64,000 nucleotides of DNA, taken from the NCBI GenBank assembly GCA_022647565.1, contig JALCLA010000002.1:496001-560000 (forward strand), given 5' to 3'. The notes under the pieces are model-generated. The model did no database searches. It was not told the origin of the DNA and saw only the letters and a program-made list of their open reading frames with translations. Within the stretch, counting starts at the first letter, position 1. Each line of letters begins with the position of its first letter. Below are positions 28,145 through 38,170 of this stretch, in pieces. This DNA is from Chiayiivirga sp. (lineage in GTDB: Bacteria > Pseudomonadota > Gammaproteobacteria > Xanthomonadales > Xanthomonadaceae). Position numbers and translations under genes: made by a program.

Positions 28145-29538
28145 AGCGTAGCCTCCTCGTCCTGCTCAGCCTTCTGCTGGGCACGCCCCTCGCCGCGCAG
28201 GCACCGACGCCGCTCGCGCCCGGCCAGTTCGCCTGGCAATGGCCGCTGGACACCGCCGGCGCCGATGGCGTGGTGCGCTTCACGCTCACGCCCGAAATCT
28301 ACGCACATCTCACGCGCAGCGACCTGAGTGACCTTGCCGCCTTCAACGCCAGCGACGAGGCCATTCCGTTGGGGCCGGCGGCGCTCGCGTTCGAACGGCT
28401 GGTGCTGCCGCCAGAGCCCGAACCGGCTTTCGTCCCGATGTTCCGCGTCCCGTCCGTTCAAACGGGTCAGTCCGGCGATGCCGTGAGCTTGCACTTGCAG
28501 CGCGCCACCGACGGCACACTGTTGCGTCTTGACGCCGAAGTGGTGCCGTCGACATCTGCCGTGCCCGACGACGTCGTGCTCGACATGTCCGCGCTCAAGC
28601 GTCCGGTGACGCGTCTGGATGTGGCTCTAGACCCCGGCCCGGCCGGCCGAATCCACGCGCGCATCGAAGTCTCGGGCAGCGACGATTTGGCGCACTGGAA
28701 CGTGCTGACGCCTTCGCAGGCGCTGGTCTCGCTCAACGACAATGGACGCGTACTGGAACGCACCCGTATCGAACTGCCTTCGACCGCACTGCCCTACTTG
28801 CGCCTGCGCCGTATCGACATTGCCGAGTCCTTGCCGATCGTGGAGGTGAAGGCGACGCCAGTGCGCGACTTGGCGCAGGTGCAGGCGATCCCGGAACGCG
28901 CGCAGCTGACGCTGACCGGTCGCGCCGTTGCGGGCGTGCCCGGCACCTTCGAATACGACAGCGGCGGGCCGTTTCCGGTCGAAAGCGTCGACATCCTGCT
29001 GGCCGAGCGCAACAGCACCGCCGAAGCGATGCTCACCTCGCGCGCCGTCGGCGCGACTTCGTGGCACTCGCGCGCGAATCTCACCGCGTTCCGGCTAGCA
29101 ACCACCGGCGACGAGGTTACATCGCAGCCCGTCAGCATCGCGGCGCAGCGCGATCGCCATTGGCAGGTGATTACCGTGCCGCCGCAAACGCAGGCGCCGA
29201 CCTTGGCTTTGCACTATCGCCCCGACCAATTCGTCCTCCTCACCCAAGGCCCCGCGCCATACCGCCTTGCCGCCGGCAGTCGCGACGCGCGCCGACCGGA
29301 CTACCCCTTGCGCGCCGTGCTGAGCGAACTGCGCGGCAACCACGGCGATCTGTGGCTGCCGCCGCTCGCCACGCTCGGCGCCGGCAGCCCGCTCGCGGGC
29401 GACGCGGCGCTCACCGCACCGCCTGCGCCGCCGCCGTACAAGCAATGGCTGCTGTGGGGCGTGCTGATCGCAGGCGCACTCGGGGTGATCGTGATGGTGC
29501 TGAAGCTGATGAAGGCAGCGCCTGCCAACCACAATTGA
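28141..29538 (+). CDS. DUF3999 exported/membrane-anchored protein
   Basis: 465 residues. Signal peptide (MKRSLLVLLSLLLGTPLAAQ), a ~410-residue beta-rich periplasmic part (WQWPLDTAGADGVVRFTLTPEIY at the start; PYLRLRRIDIAESLPIVEV), and one C-terminal helix (QWLLWGVLIAGALGVIVMVL) followed by KLMK. This is the DUF3999 layout. It probably caps or anchors the periplasmic face of the DUF2339 partner; translation is coupled through the ATGA overlap. No enzymatic motif. Confidence 0.88.
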   Translation: MKRSLLVLLSLLLGTPLAAQAPTPLAPGQFAWQWPLDTAGADGVVRFTLTPEIYAHLTRSDLSDLAAFNASDEAIPLGPAALAFERLVLPPEPEPAFVPMFRVPSVQTGQSGDAVSLHLQRATDGTLLRLDAEVVPSTSAVPDDVVLDMSALKRPVTRLDVALDPGPAGRIHARIEVSGSDDLAHWNVLTPSQALVSLNDNGRVLERTRIELPSTALPYLRLRRIDIAESLPIVEVKATPVRDLAQVQAIPERAQLTLTGRAVAGVPGTFEYDSGGPFPVESVDILLAERNSTAEAMLTSRAVGATSWHSRANLTAFRLATTGDEVTSQPVSIAAQRDRHWQVITVPPQTQAPTLALHYRPDQFVLLTQGPAPYRLAAGSRDARRPDYPLRAVLSELRGNHGDLWLPPLATLGAGSPLAGDAALTAPPAPPPYKQWLLWGVLIAGALGVIVMVLKLMKAAPANHN

Positions 29539-29572
29539 GCTTTGCGTGAATGGTTGACGAGAGACTGGGCGT

Positions 29573-29670
29573 CCTTCGACTTCGGCCTCTTCGCGGCCTA
29601 CGCTCAGGATGAGCGGCATTTGCGAACCCCGCTCGCCCTGAGCGTAGCGCCCGGGGCGTGAAGTCGAAGG
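29573..29670. repeat. 98-bp palindromic repeat (imperfect long hairpin)
   Basis: Three nested perfect arms: CCTTCGACTTC (29573-29583) with GAAGTCGAAGG (29660-29670); CTACGCTCAGG (29598-29608) with CCTGAGCGTAG (29637-29647); GAGCGG (29611-29616) with CCGCTC (29629-29634). The CCTTCGAC...CTCAGGA wording belongs to a kind of intergenic repeat found scattered through many proteobacterial genomes. A half-copy is at 60328-60350. Here it follows the DUF3999 stop and could also act as a transcript-end hairpin, though it has no T-run. Confidence 0.8.
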
Positions 29671-29794
29671 GCGCGGGCTGTCAATCAATTACGCAAGCCA
29701 ATAGTCCGGCCGCGTCTGCCCCTTGGTACGGATTGGCGGCGGCGCGCGCAGGCGCTAGCGTCGCGCGACAGCCAGACACGGCTCGGGAGGGAAC

Positions 29795-31678
29795 ATGGGC
29801 GCGGCATCGACAGCGGCACAACGCATCGCCTCGATCCGGCGCGAGGGCAAGCGCGTCAGCGCGGCCGACGCGGTGCGCCTGATCCGCGACCGCGACAACG
29901 TGGCAAGCGGCGGCTTTGTCGGGATCGGTTTCGCCGAAAACCTGGCAGTGGCGCTGGAGCGGCGCTTTCTCGAAACGCAGGAGCCGCGCGATCTCACCCT
30001 GGTCTACGCCGCCGGCCAGGGCGACGGACGCGAGCGCGGGCTGAATCACTTCGCGCATGAGGGTCTGGTGGCTCGGGTCATCGGCGGCCATTGGGGCCTG
30101 GTGCCGAAGCTGCAGAAGCTCGCGGTGGAAAACCGCATCGAAGCCTGGAACCTGCCGCAGGGCGTGATCTCGCAATTGTTCCGCGACATCGCCGCGGGCC
30201 GGCCCGGGCAACTGACCCGGGTCGGGCTTGATACTTTCGTCGATCCGCGCCATGGCGGTGGCAGGCTCAATGCGCGCACCACAGGAGAGCGCGTGCGCCT
30301 CATGCGCATCGACGACGAGGATTTCCTGTTCTACCCGAGCTTCGCGGTGGACGTGGCCCTGATCCGCGCCACCACCGCCGATCCCGACGGCAACCTCACC
30401 ATGGAGCGCGAAGCGTTGACGCTGGAAGCGCTCGCGATCGCGATGGCCGCGCACAACAGCGGTGGCCTCGTGATCGCGCAGGTCGAACGCCTGGCCGAGG
30501 CCGGTTCGCTTGCACCGCGCCAGGTGAAGGTGCCCGGCGTGCTGGTCGATTGCGTGGTGCTGGCCGAATCGGCCGAGCTGCATCCGCAGACCTTCGCCGA
30601 ACCCTATGACCCCGCCTATTCGGGCGAGTTGCGCGTCCCCGTGGCCGGCCTCGCGCCGATGCCGCTGTCGCCACGCAAGGTGGTGGCGCGCCGAGCCGCG
30701 CTGGAGTTGCGCCCGAACGCCGTCGTGAATCTCGGCATCGGCATGCCCGAAGGCGTGGCCGCGGTTGCAGCGGAAGAAAAGCTGATCGAACTGATCACCC
30801 TCACCACCGAGCCCGGCACGCTCGGCGGCATTCCCGCCGGCGGACTCAATTTCGGTGCCGCGGTGAATGCGCAGGCGGTGATCGACCAGCCCTACCAATT
30901 CGATCTCTACGATGGTGGCGGACTGGATCTCGCGGTGCTGGGACTGGCGCAGGTCGATAGCGAAGGCAATCTCAACGTGAGCCGCTTCGGTTCGCGCCTC
31001 GCCGGCGCCGGCGGCTTCATCAACATCAGCCAGAACGCGAGGCACCTGGTGTTCGCGGGCACCTTTCTCGCCGGCGAAGGTGCCGGGGCGCAACGCAAGT
31101 TCGTGCGCGCGGTAGAGCACCGCACCTTCTCCGCGAGCGAAGCGCGGCGCCGTGGCCAGCCGGTGCTGTACGTGACCGAACGCGCCGTGTTCCGACTGCA
31201 TCCACGCGGTCTGGAGCTGGTCGAACTCGCGCCGGGCCTCGATCTGGAGCGCGATGTGCTCGCGCACATGGAATTCACCCCCATCATCGAACGTACGCCG
31301 GCCCGCATGGACCCGGCCCTGTTCGGCGAGGAGCCGCTCGGCCTGCGCGAACGCCTGCTGCAACGCACGCTGGATTCACGCTTCGCGCTGGATGCGACGC
31401 ACGACACGCTGTACATCGATTTCGAGCGGCTGCGCATCCGGCAGCCCGGGCAGATCGACGCCGTGGCGCGTGCGGTCGAGGCGCAGCTTGCGCCGCTCGG
31501 GCGCAAGGTGCGCGCGGTGGTGAACTACGACCATTTCGACCTCGCGCCCGAACTCGAGGACGCCTGGGCCGCGATGGTGCAAGCCGTGGTCGCGCGCCAC
31601 TACCTGCAAGTCACACGCTACGGTGCCAGCGGCTTCCTGCGTGCGCGGCTGGCTTCGTTGCCGGAAAGCGCGGCGTAG
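29795..31678 (+). CDS. Acyl-CoA:acetate/3-ketoacid CoA-transferase with C-terminal extension
   Basis: 627 residues from ATG 29795. It is an alpha-beta fusion of the CoA-transferase type I family (YdiF/propionate CoA-transferase kind). The alpha part begins [17 protein letters not shown] (~39-55). The beta part has [15 protein letters not shown] and the catalytic Glu339 in [10 protein letters not shown], which forms the glutamyl-CoA thioester. Usual length is ~520-530. Here ~100 extra residues (from ~525: [17 protein letters not shown], then [13 protein letters not shown] and [11 protein letters not shown]) form an additional alpha/beta module that I recall from longer members but cannot name. 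Substrate acids cannot be told from sequence. Confidence 0.88.
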   Translation: MGAASTAAQRIASIRREGKRVSAADAVRLIRDRDNVASGGFVGIGFAENLAVALERRFLETQEPRDLTLVYAAGQGDGRERGLNHFAHEGLVARVIGGHWGLVPKLQKLAVENRIEAWNLPQGVISQLFRDIAAGRPGQLTRVGLDTFVDPRHGGGRLNARTTGERVRLMRIDDEDFLFYPSFAVDVALIRATTADPDGNLTMEREALTLEALAIAMAAHNSGGLVIAQVERLAEAGSLAPRQVKVPGVLVDCVVLAESAELHPQTFAEPYDPAYSGELRVPVAGLAPMPLSPRKVVARRAALELRPNAVVNLGIGMPEGVAAVAAEEKLIELITLTTEPGTLGGIPAGGLNFGAAVNAQAVIDQPYQFDLYDGGGLDLAVLGLAQVDSEGNLNVSRFGSRLAGAGGFINISQNARHLVFAGTFLAGEGAGAQRKFVRAVEHRTFSASEARRRGQPVLYVTERAVFRLHPRGLELVELAPGLDLERDVLAHMEFTPIIERTPARMDPALFGEEPLGLRERLLQRTLDSRFALDATHDTLYIDFERLRIRQPGQIDAVARAVEAQLAPLGRKVRAVVNYDHFDLAPELEDAWAAMVQAVVARHYLQVTRYGASGFLRARLASLPESAA

Positions 31679-31685
31679 GCTTCGC

Positions 31686-32450
<765 letters not shown>

Positions 32451-32592
32451 GGCGAGATTCTCGTTGGATCGGGCATTTTCGCATGCCGCTGCACGGGAAG
32501 TGCGAAAGCCGCGCAGGGCACGATGCCCGAGGGCGGCCGCTGCGTGACAGGCGCGCCTCGCGCGCAGGGGTCGCATGGAGTTCGGTGCGCGA

Positions 32593-33372
32593 TCAGGCCT
32601 GCCAATCGATCGGCATCGTCAGTTCCGCCGCCAGCGCGAGGTGATCGGACGAGGCGCCGGGCAAGGCCCAGCGGCGCTCGATCGTGATGCCTTTCGATAC
32701 CAGGATGTGGTCGATGGCGCGGCGGGGTTGCCAACTCGGGAACGTGGCCAGGCGCTCGCTCGGCCGCACCAGGCCGGCGCGTTCGTACAGCAGTTGCATT
32801 TCCGCAGCTTCGGGCTCGCAGTTGAAGTCGCCCATCAGTACCGCGTGCGGCGCCTGCTGCAACAGTTCGACCAGGAAGGCAATCTGGCCGTGGCGTGCCT
32901 TGATGCCGAGCGAGAGGTGCGCCACCGCCACCAGCACCGCGTTCGCACCTTCGCCGAAGCGCGCCAGCAGCACGCCGCGACCCGGGATGCGGCTGGGCAG
33001 CGAGTAGTCCAGCACTTCGCTCGGCTCGATGCGACTGAGCAATCCGTTCGCGCTCGAGGCGATGCCACCGACGCGACGGTTGGGCTGGTGGCTCCAGAAC
33101 GGGAATCCGGCTCGCTCGGCCAGATAGTGGGTCTGGTTGAGGAAGCCCGAACGCAGTGAACCGGCGTCGGCCTCCTGCAATCCGACCAGGTCGAACGGCA
33201 TCGCACTGGTGGCCAGGGCATCGAGGTTGTCGCGCTTCTCGCGCGCCGGCAGCACGTGGCTCCAGGGCCGCACCACATAATCGCTGTATCCGCGCGTGCT
33301 GGCACCGGCCTGGATGTTCGCGCTCAGCAGTCGCAATCGATGCGGCGCAGGCGTGGCGCGGGAAACAGGCAT
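32593..33372 (-). CDS. Endonuclease/exonuclease/phosphatase (EEP) family hydrolase
   Basis: 259 residues from ATG 33372 ([23 protein letters not shown]). EEP landmarks: LSANIQAG (Asn), GLQEAD (metal-binding Glu), LMGDFNCEP (Asp/Asn), and SSDHLAL (catalytic His). These enzymes cut phosphodiesters of nucleic acids or phospholipids. Family members beside dsbA/cytochrome c4 in Lysobacterales are annotated only generically. No signal peptide. It lies 62 bp downstream of dsbA on the same strand. A long in-frame extension upstream overlaps dsbA and was rejected. Confidence 0.85.
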   Translation of the reverse strand: MPVSRATPAPHRLRLLSANIQAGASTRGYSDYVVRPWSHVLPAREKRDNLDALATSAMPFDLVGLQEADAGSLRSGFLNQTHYLAERAGFPFWSHQPNRRVGGIASSANGLLSRIEPSEVLDYSLPSRIPGRGVLLARFGEGANAVLVAVAHLSLGIKARHGQIAFLVELLQQAPHAVLMGDFNCEPEAAEMQLLYERAGLVRPSERLATFPSWQPRRAIDHILVSKGITIERRWALPGASSDHLALAAELTMPIDWQA

Positions 33373-33434
33373 GGCCGCATGGTCGGGGCGCGCGTCAGGC
33401 AACGCAAGCGCCTCCGGCCAGCACAGGCATCGAC

Positions 33435-34070
33435 TCAGGCCGCGGGCTTCTTCGCTGCACGTTCCTGCGCGATCAGGAAGTCGACGACCTTGAGCATCTG
33501 CCCGAAGCCGTCTTCGCCGCCACGCGACATCACCCGCCATTTGCCGGCGACGACGATCGTCGGCGTTGCCTCCACGCCCCAGGCCGGAACCCGCTCGCGC
33601 GCCTGCTCGATCTTGGCGTTGACCGGGAACGACGACAGCGTGGCGAGGAAAACATCCTTGTCGGCGCCATGCTCGGCATAGAACGCGGCAACGTCTTCGA
33701 TGCTGGCGATCGGCCGCTTCTGCACGTGCAGCACGTCGAACAAGGTCTCGTGGGTGCGCTCCATCACGCCCATGACCTCGGCGGTGAAGTAGACGCGCGC
33801 GTAGGTTTCCCAGATGCCGCCGGACACCGCCGGCACGAAGCTCAGGCGCACATCCGGTGCCAGGCCCTTGCGCCACTCCGCCACCACCGGCGCCGCATGC
33901 GCGCAGTGGATGCAGGAATAGCCGAACACCTCGGCCACCTCGATCTTGCCGTCGTCGATCCAGGGTTGGCCGCCCTCGATCGCGACATAGTCGCGACCCA
34001 CGGCGTATTCCTGGGCTTGAGCCCAGGGCGCGACCAGAATCAAGGCAAGAGCAAGGATGCGCGCGAGCAT
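33435..34070 (-). CDS. dsbA: Periplasmic thiol:disulfide interchange protein DsbA
   Basis: 211 residues from ATG 34070 with signal peptide MLARILALALILVAPWAQAQ. The thioredoxin-like active site is CIHC (Cys53-Cys56) in EVFGYSCIHCAHAAP, with the cis-proline loop VEATPTIVV. DsbA introduces disulfides into exported proteins. The classical motif is CPHC; Ile in place of Pro would change its redox potential but is known among DsbA relatives. The next gene upstream encodes a second, lipid-anchored DsbA with the same CIHC. Confidence 0.92.
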   Translation of the reverse strand: MLARILALALILVAPWAQAQEYAVGRDYVAIEGGQPWIDDGKIEVAEVFGYSCIHCAHAAPVVAEWRKGLAPDVRLSFVPAVSGGIWETYARVYFTAEVMGVMERTHETLFDVLHVQKRPIASIEDVAAFYAEHGADKDVFLATLSSFPVNAKIEQARERVPAWGVEATPTIVVAGKWRVMSRGGEDGFGQMLKVVDFLIAQERAAKKPAA

Positions 34071-34113
34071 GAACGACTCCGGTCAGCGTGGTGATTGAGG
34101 TGGTGCTCCGACC

Positions 34114-35001
34114 TCAGGGCGAGGTCGCGGTTCCCGCCAGTCGAGCGCGCTCGCGCGCGACCAGGTGCTGCACGGTCGAGAGCAAGCCGGCGTGGCCACG
34201 ATCCTGGGTCACCGACGCCTTGTAGCGGCCGTTCACCACCATCGTGGGCGTGCTTTCGATCGCCCAGCTGCGCACCGCCTTGCGGTTGCGCGCGATCTGC
34301 GCATTGATTGCGAACGACTTCATGGTGGAAAGCAGCGCCGCGCGGTCGACCCCGAGTTCGGCGAACAGGCCCGCAACTTCGTCGGCAGAGCCTTGCTTGA
34401 GGCGGCGCTCGACCGCAGCGAACTGGAACATGCGGGCATGGGTGCGCTCGTGTTCGCCCATCGCCTCGGCCGCGTAGAAGGCGCGAGCCAGCGCCTCGGA
34501 CTGACCTTCGGCCATCGGCACGTAATGGAACTCGACATCCGCCGGAAGCGACTGCTTCCACGGCGTGATCAGTTCCTGCAGGTGGGCGCAATGGATGCAG
34601 TAGTAGGCAAAGGCCTCGGCCACCTCGATCTTGCCGGGCGTGGCCGCGAATGGAGCGGGCGGATCGATCACGACGTAGTCGATGCCTTCGCGCGGTTCGG
34701 GACCCGTTGGCACGGCCGGTGGCTCGCTCGCAAGCGGGGGAGCCGGCGACGTCGGCGCGGCAGGTTCCGCCGCCACTGCCGGCGACTCGGCTTGCGCCGT
34801 GCTTTGCGCGACGCCTTCCGCAACGCTCGCTGGTTCCTGCGACGGCGTAGCGGGCGCTGCCGCGGGTTCGGTCGCCGGTGTTGCCGTGGCCGGCGCCGGC
34901 GCGCTGGCCGGGGCGGGAGCCGGGGCTTCGCTGCTGCAGGCACCCAGCGCGAGTGCCAGCACGAAAGCGATCGGGGCCAGGTAGGGGCGCGAAACCATCA
35001 T
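34114..35001 (-). CDS. Lipoprotein DsbA-like thiol:disulfide oxidoreductase with Ala/Pro linker
   Basis: 295 residues from ATG 35001, which is placed by AGGAG seven bases upstream. Lipobox LGAC (Cys22) is followed by an ~80-residue linker made almost only of Ala, Pro, Glu, Ser and Thr, then the DsbA domain with CIHC (Cys135-Cys138) in AFAYYCIHCAHLQEL and cis-Pro ESTPTMVV. The linker would reach from the membrane into the periplasm. It is a paralogue of the soluble DsbA 43 bp downstream; both follow cytochrome c4, an arrangement conserved in Xanthomonads. It may serve heme-protein or outer-envelope substrates, but that is inference. Confidence 0.9.
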   Translation of the reverse strand: MMVSRPYLAPIAFVLALALGACSSEAPAPAPASAPAPATATPATEPAAAPATPSQEPASVAEGVAQSTAQAESPAVAAEPAAPTSPAPPLASEPPAVPTGPEPREGIDYVVIDPPAPFAATPGKIEVAEAFAYYCIHCAHLQELITPWKQSLPADVEFHYVPMAEGQSEALARAFYAAEAMGEHERTHARMFQFAAVERRLKQGSADEVAGLFAELGVDRAALLSTMKSFAINAQIARNRKAVRSWAIESTPTMVVNGRYKASVTQDRGHAGLLSTVQHLVARERARLAGTATSP

Positions 35002-35128
35002 GGGGCAACTCCTGTGCCGAGGGCGCGGTGCGCCCTGCGGGGATTCGGGAAGGCAATGCCCCGGACGGGCATCGAGTCCGGCGCTACGACAACGACCGGC
35101 GGACCGGGTTCCTGCGTGCCGCGCGGGC

Positions 35129-35920
35129 TCAGGGCTTGCTGGCCGCCACTTCAGCCCGCGCCGCGGAATGCAGGCCCTGGGCATAGGTCGCCAGCGCCTG
35201 GATTTCCTCGTCGGTCAGGGCCTTGGCCACGCCTGCCATGACGGCATTGGCCTGTTGGCCCTTGCCGAGCACGGTGCCGGCGCGGTACGCCGTGAGCTGT
35301 GCCGCGGTGTAGCCGGCATGCTGGCCGGCCAGCGAAGGATAGGCCGGACCCGGATTGCCGCGGCCATCCGGGCCATGGCAAGCGGCGCAGGCCGGTATGC
35401 CACGCCCGGCATCGCCGCCGCGCCAGAGGCGCTCGCCCACCTGGTAGAACTTCTTGCCCTGGTTCGGGCCTTGCGCGATCAGGGTTTCGTCGGCGGTGCC
35501 CGGAAGCGCCGCCTGCGCCGCGAAGTGCGCGCCGATATCGCGCATGTCCTGCGGCGTCAGCGGTGCGGCAAAGCCCAACATGATGGGGTTGTTGCGCTCA
35601 CCGGACTTGAACAGGGCCAGGTGGCGCGCGGTGTAGCGCTCGTGCTGGCCCGCGATCTTCGGGTACTGCGGATCGGCGGAATTGCCGTCGACGCCGTGGC
35701 AGGCCGCACAGGCCGCGGCCTTGCTTGCCCCGGCCTTGGCATCGCCCGGCTGCGCCGCGGCGTGGGCCTCGGTGAGGTCCGCGACCGGAGCCGGTGCGGC
35801 TTCGGTGATCGGTGCAACTTCCGCCGCTGGCGCGGCCGGTTCGCCCGACTGGGCCGATGCCGCCCCGGCAATCAGCAATGAAGCCGCACCCGCAAGACCC
35901 AGAAAGCGCCCAAAGCTCAT
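35129..35920 (-). CDS. Diheme cytochrome c4
   Basis: 263 residues from ATG 35920. Signal peptide to ~residue 23 (ASLLIAGAASAQ), an Ala/Pro-rich linker, then two homologous class I cytochrome domains each with CAACH (Cys71-Cys74-His75; Cys178-Cys181-His182). The Met ligands are probably in NNPIMLGFA and QANAVMAGVA. Cytochrome c4 is a periplasmic electron carrier that can feed terminal oxidases. The position next to two DsbA genes fits the need to handle heme-site cysteines. Diverges from engB over 111 bp. Confidence 0.95.
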   Translation of the reverse strand: MSFGRFLGLAGAASLLIAGAASAQSGEPAAPAAEVAPITEAAPAPVADLTEAHAAAQPGDAKAGASKAAACAACHGVDGNSADPQYPKIAGQHERYTARHLALFKSGERNNPIMLGFAAPLTPQDMRDIGAHFAAQAALPGTADETLIAQGPNQGKKFYQVGERLWRGGDAGRGIPACAACHGPDGRGNPGPAYPSLAGQHAGYTAAQLTAYRAGTVLGKGQQANAVMAGVAKALTDEEIQALATYAQGLHSAARAEVAASKP

Positions 35921-36031
35921 ACACTTGGCTCCACAAGATTCCGGAAGACGACCGCTCGGACAACGCGCGGCGCGAAAACCGCCGAATTATTCCAGCCGGC
36001 CCCCACCCGGTCAACGCGACCGAGCCCCGAC

Positions 36032-36649
36032 ATGCCCACAGACCCCAACCCCCTGCGCACCGCGCGCTACCTGCGCAGCGTGCATGAATTCCACCAACTG
36101 CCCGGCGATGCGCTGCGCGAGGTGGCGATCGCGGGCCGTTCCAATGCCGGCAAATCCAGCGCGATCAACGCGATTGTCGACCAGAACGCGCTGGCCCGCA
36201 CCAGCAAGACGCCCGGCCGTACCCAGCAGCTGGTCTATTTCGAAGTGGCGCCGGGGCGGCATCTGGTCGACCTGCCCGGCTACGGCTACGCCAAGGTGCC
36301 GCCCAGCCTGCGCGAGCACTGGCAAGGCCTGATCGACGCCTATTTCCGCAATCGCGAAGAGCTCACCGGGCTTGTCGTGGTGATGGATATCCGCCACCCG
36401 CTGAAGGAGTTCGACCGCCTCATGCTCGACTACGGCAGCGCCCGCGGCCTGAGCTGCCACTGCCTGCTGACCAAGGCCGACAAGTTGCCGCGCGGGCAAC
36501 AATCCAAAACCCTTCTTGAAGTGCAGCGCGCGCTCGGTGCGTTCGCCACGGCGCAATTGTTCTCGGCCGAGAGCAAGCAGGGCGTGGAACAGGCCAGGAG
36601 CTTGTTGACGCAGTGGCTGGAACTGCCGCTGCCCGCTGCCGCGACTTGA
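36032..36649 (+). CDS. engB: Ribosome biogenesis GTP-binding protein EngB (YsxC/YihA)
   Basis: 205 residues from ATG 36032. GTPase motifs: G1 GRSNAGKSS (35-43), G2 Thr in SKTPGRTQQ, G3 DLPGYGYAK, G4 TKADKL, G5 SAES. This is the essential GTPase of 50S assembly. Intact and of normal length. Confidence 0.97.
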   Translation: MPTDPNPLRTARYLRSVHEFHQLPGDALREVAIAGRSNAGKSSAINAIVDQNALARTSKTPGRTQQLVYFEVAPGRHLVDLPGYGYAKVPPSLREHWQGLIDAYFRNREELTGLVVVMDIRHPLKEFDRLMLDYGSARGLSCHCLLTKADKLPRGQQSKTLLEVQRALGAFATAQLFSAESKQGVEQARSLLTQWLELPLPAAAT

Positions 36650-36775
36650 GCCGGCCTCAACGCGGCAAGGCAAAGCCGTCAAACCGCGACGACGCGACGA
36701 CGCCGTAGACTGCCAGCCTTGCGTCAGCGGCCGACGAGCCGCATATCGCCTTTCCGATTCGATCCCGAGGTGCGC

Positions 36776-38140
36776 GTGTCCGGTCCCAGCCAGGTCAAGG
36801 ATGTCCCGATCGACGATCGCTCGCAGCTGGTCGAGTTCCTCGCCAGCGGCAGCAAACCTCCCGAGCAGTGGCGCATCGGCACCGAACACGAGAAGTTCGG
36901 CTTCCGCCTCGATGACCTGCGCCCCCTGCCCTGGGACGGACCGCAAGGCATCGAAGCGGTGCTGCGCGGCCTGATCCGCTTCGGCTGGGCGCCGGTCGAG
37001 GAGAACGGCAAGCTGATCGCACTAGCCAAGGACGGCGCCTCGGTCACGCTGGAACCGGCGGGTCAGCTCGAACTTTCCGGCGCACCGCTGGAAACCATTC
37101 ACGCCACCTGTTGCGAAACCGCCTGTCACCTGAAAGAGGTGAAGACGGTGGCGGAAGAACTGGGCGTGGGCTTCCTCGGCATGGGCTTCCAGCCCAAATG
37201 GCCACGCGACCAGATGCCGTGGATGCCCAAGGGCCGCTACCAGATCATGCGCGACTACATGCCCAAGCGCGGCAACCTCGGCCTCGACATGATGACCCGC
37301 ACCTGCACCGTGCAGGTCAATCTCGACTTCGCCTCCGAAGCCGACATGGTGAAGAAGTTCCGGGTGTCGCTCGCGCTGCAGCCGATCGCCACCGCGCTGT
37401 TCGCCGACTCACCCTTCACCGAAGGCAGGCCGAACGGTTATCAGAGTTACCGCTCGCACATCTGGACCGACACCGACCCGGATCGCACCGGAATGCTGGA
37501 TTTCGTCTTCGCCGACGGCTTCGGCTTCGAACGCTACGTCGATTACCTGCTCGACGTGCCGATGTATTTCGTCTATCGCGACGGGCGCTACCTCGACGCC
37601 AGCGGTCAAAGCTTCCGCGATTTCCTCGCGGGCAAGCTGCCGGTGTACCCGGGCCATCGACCCACGCTCAAGGACTGGGCCGATCACATGACCACGGCCT
37701 TCCCCGAAGTGCGTCTGAAAAAGTACCTGGAAATGCGCGGCGCCGATGGCGGCCCCTGGAATCGCCTCTGCGCGCTTCCGGCGTTCTGGGTCGGCCTGCT
37801 CTATGACGACGCGGCGCTGGACGCCGCCTGGGATCTGGTCAAGGACTTCACCATGGAGGAACGCCACGCACTGCGCGACGGCGTGCCCAAGCACGCGCTG
37901 AAGCTCCCCTTCCGCAGCGCGAGCGTGCGTGAATTGGCATTGGAAGCGCTCAAGATCGCCGGCCACGGCCTGAAGCGGCGCGCACGCCTGAATGCCAGCG
38001 GCGCCGACGAAGCGGTATTCCTCGAACCCCTGGTCGAGTTCGCGCTCGCCAACGAAACCCCGGCCGAACGCAAGCTGGCGTTGTTCCATTCGAACTGGAA
38101 CGGGTCGGTGGATCCGTTGTTCCGCGAGTTCGCCTACTGA
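36776..38140 (+). CDS. gshA: Glutamate-cysteine ligase, plant/alphaproteobacterial type (GshA)
   Basis: 454 residues from GTG 36776; GAGG five bases upstream supports it, and the following [17 protein letters not shown] fits the usual N-terminus of Lysobacterales GshA. Motifs: [48 protein letters not shown], and [19 protein letters not shown]. It makes gamma-glutamylcysteine, the first step of glutathione synthesis, which matches the glutaredoxin and glutathione-dependent enzymes in the window. The non-E. coli class is usual for this order. Confidence 0.93.
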   Translation: MSGPSQVKDVPIDDRSQLVEFLASGSKPPEQWRIGTEHEKFGFRLDDLRPLPWDGPQGIEAVLRGLIRFGWAPVEENGKLIALAKDGASVTLEPAGQLELSGAPLETIHATCCETACHLKEVKTVAEELGVGFLGMGFQPKWPRDQMPWMPKGRYQIMRDYMPKRGNLGLDMMTRTCTVQVNLDFASEADMVKKFRVSLALQPIATALFADSPFTEGRPNGYQSYRSHIWTDTDPDRTGMLDFVFADGFGFERYVDYLLDVPMYFVYRDGRYLDASGQSFRDFLAGKLPVYPGHRPTLKDWADHMTTAFPEVRLKKYLEMRGADGGPWNRLCALPAFWVGLLYDDAALDAAWDLVKDFTMEERHALRDGVPKHALKLPFRSASVRELALEALKIAGHGLKRRARLNASGADEAVFLEPLVEFALANETPAERKLALFHSNWNGSVDPLFREFAY

Positions 38141-38170
38141 CCTCCGCCGGGACGCGAACAGTCGCGCGCC

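Noticed and set aside
29681..31363. 560-codon open frame opposite the CoA-transferase
   Set aside because: No start signal or domain; overlaps completely a catalytic-motif-bearing gene.
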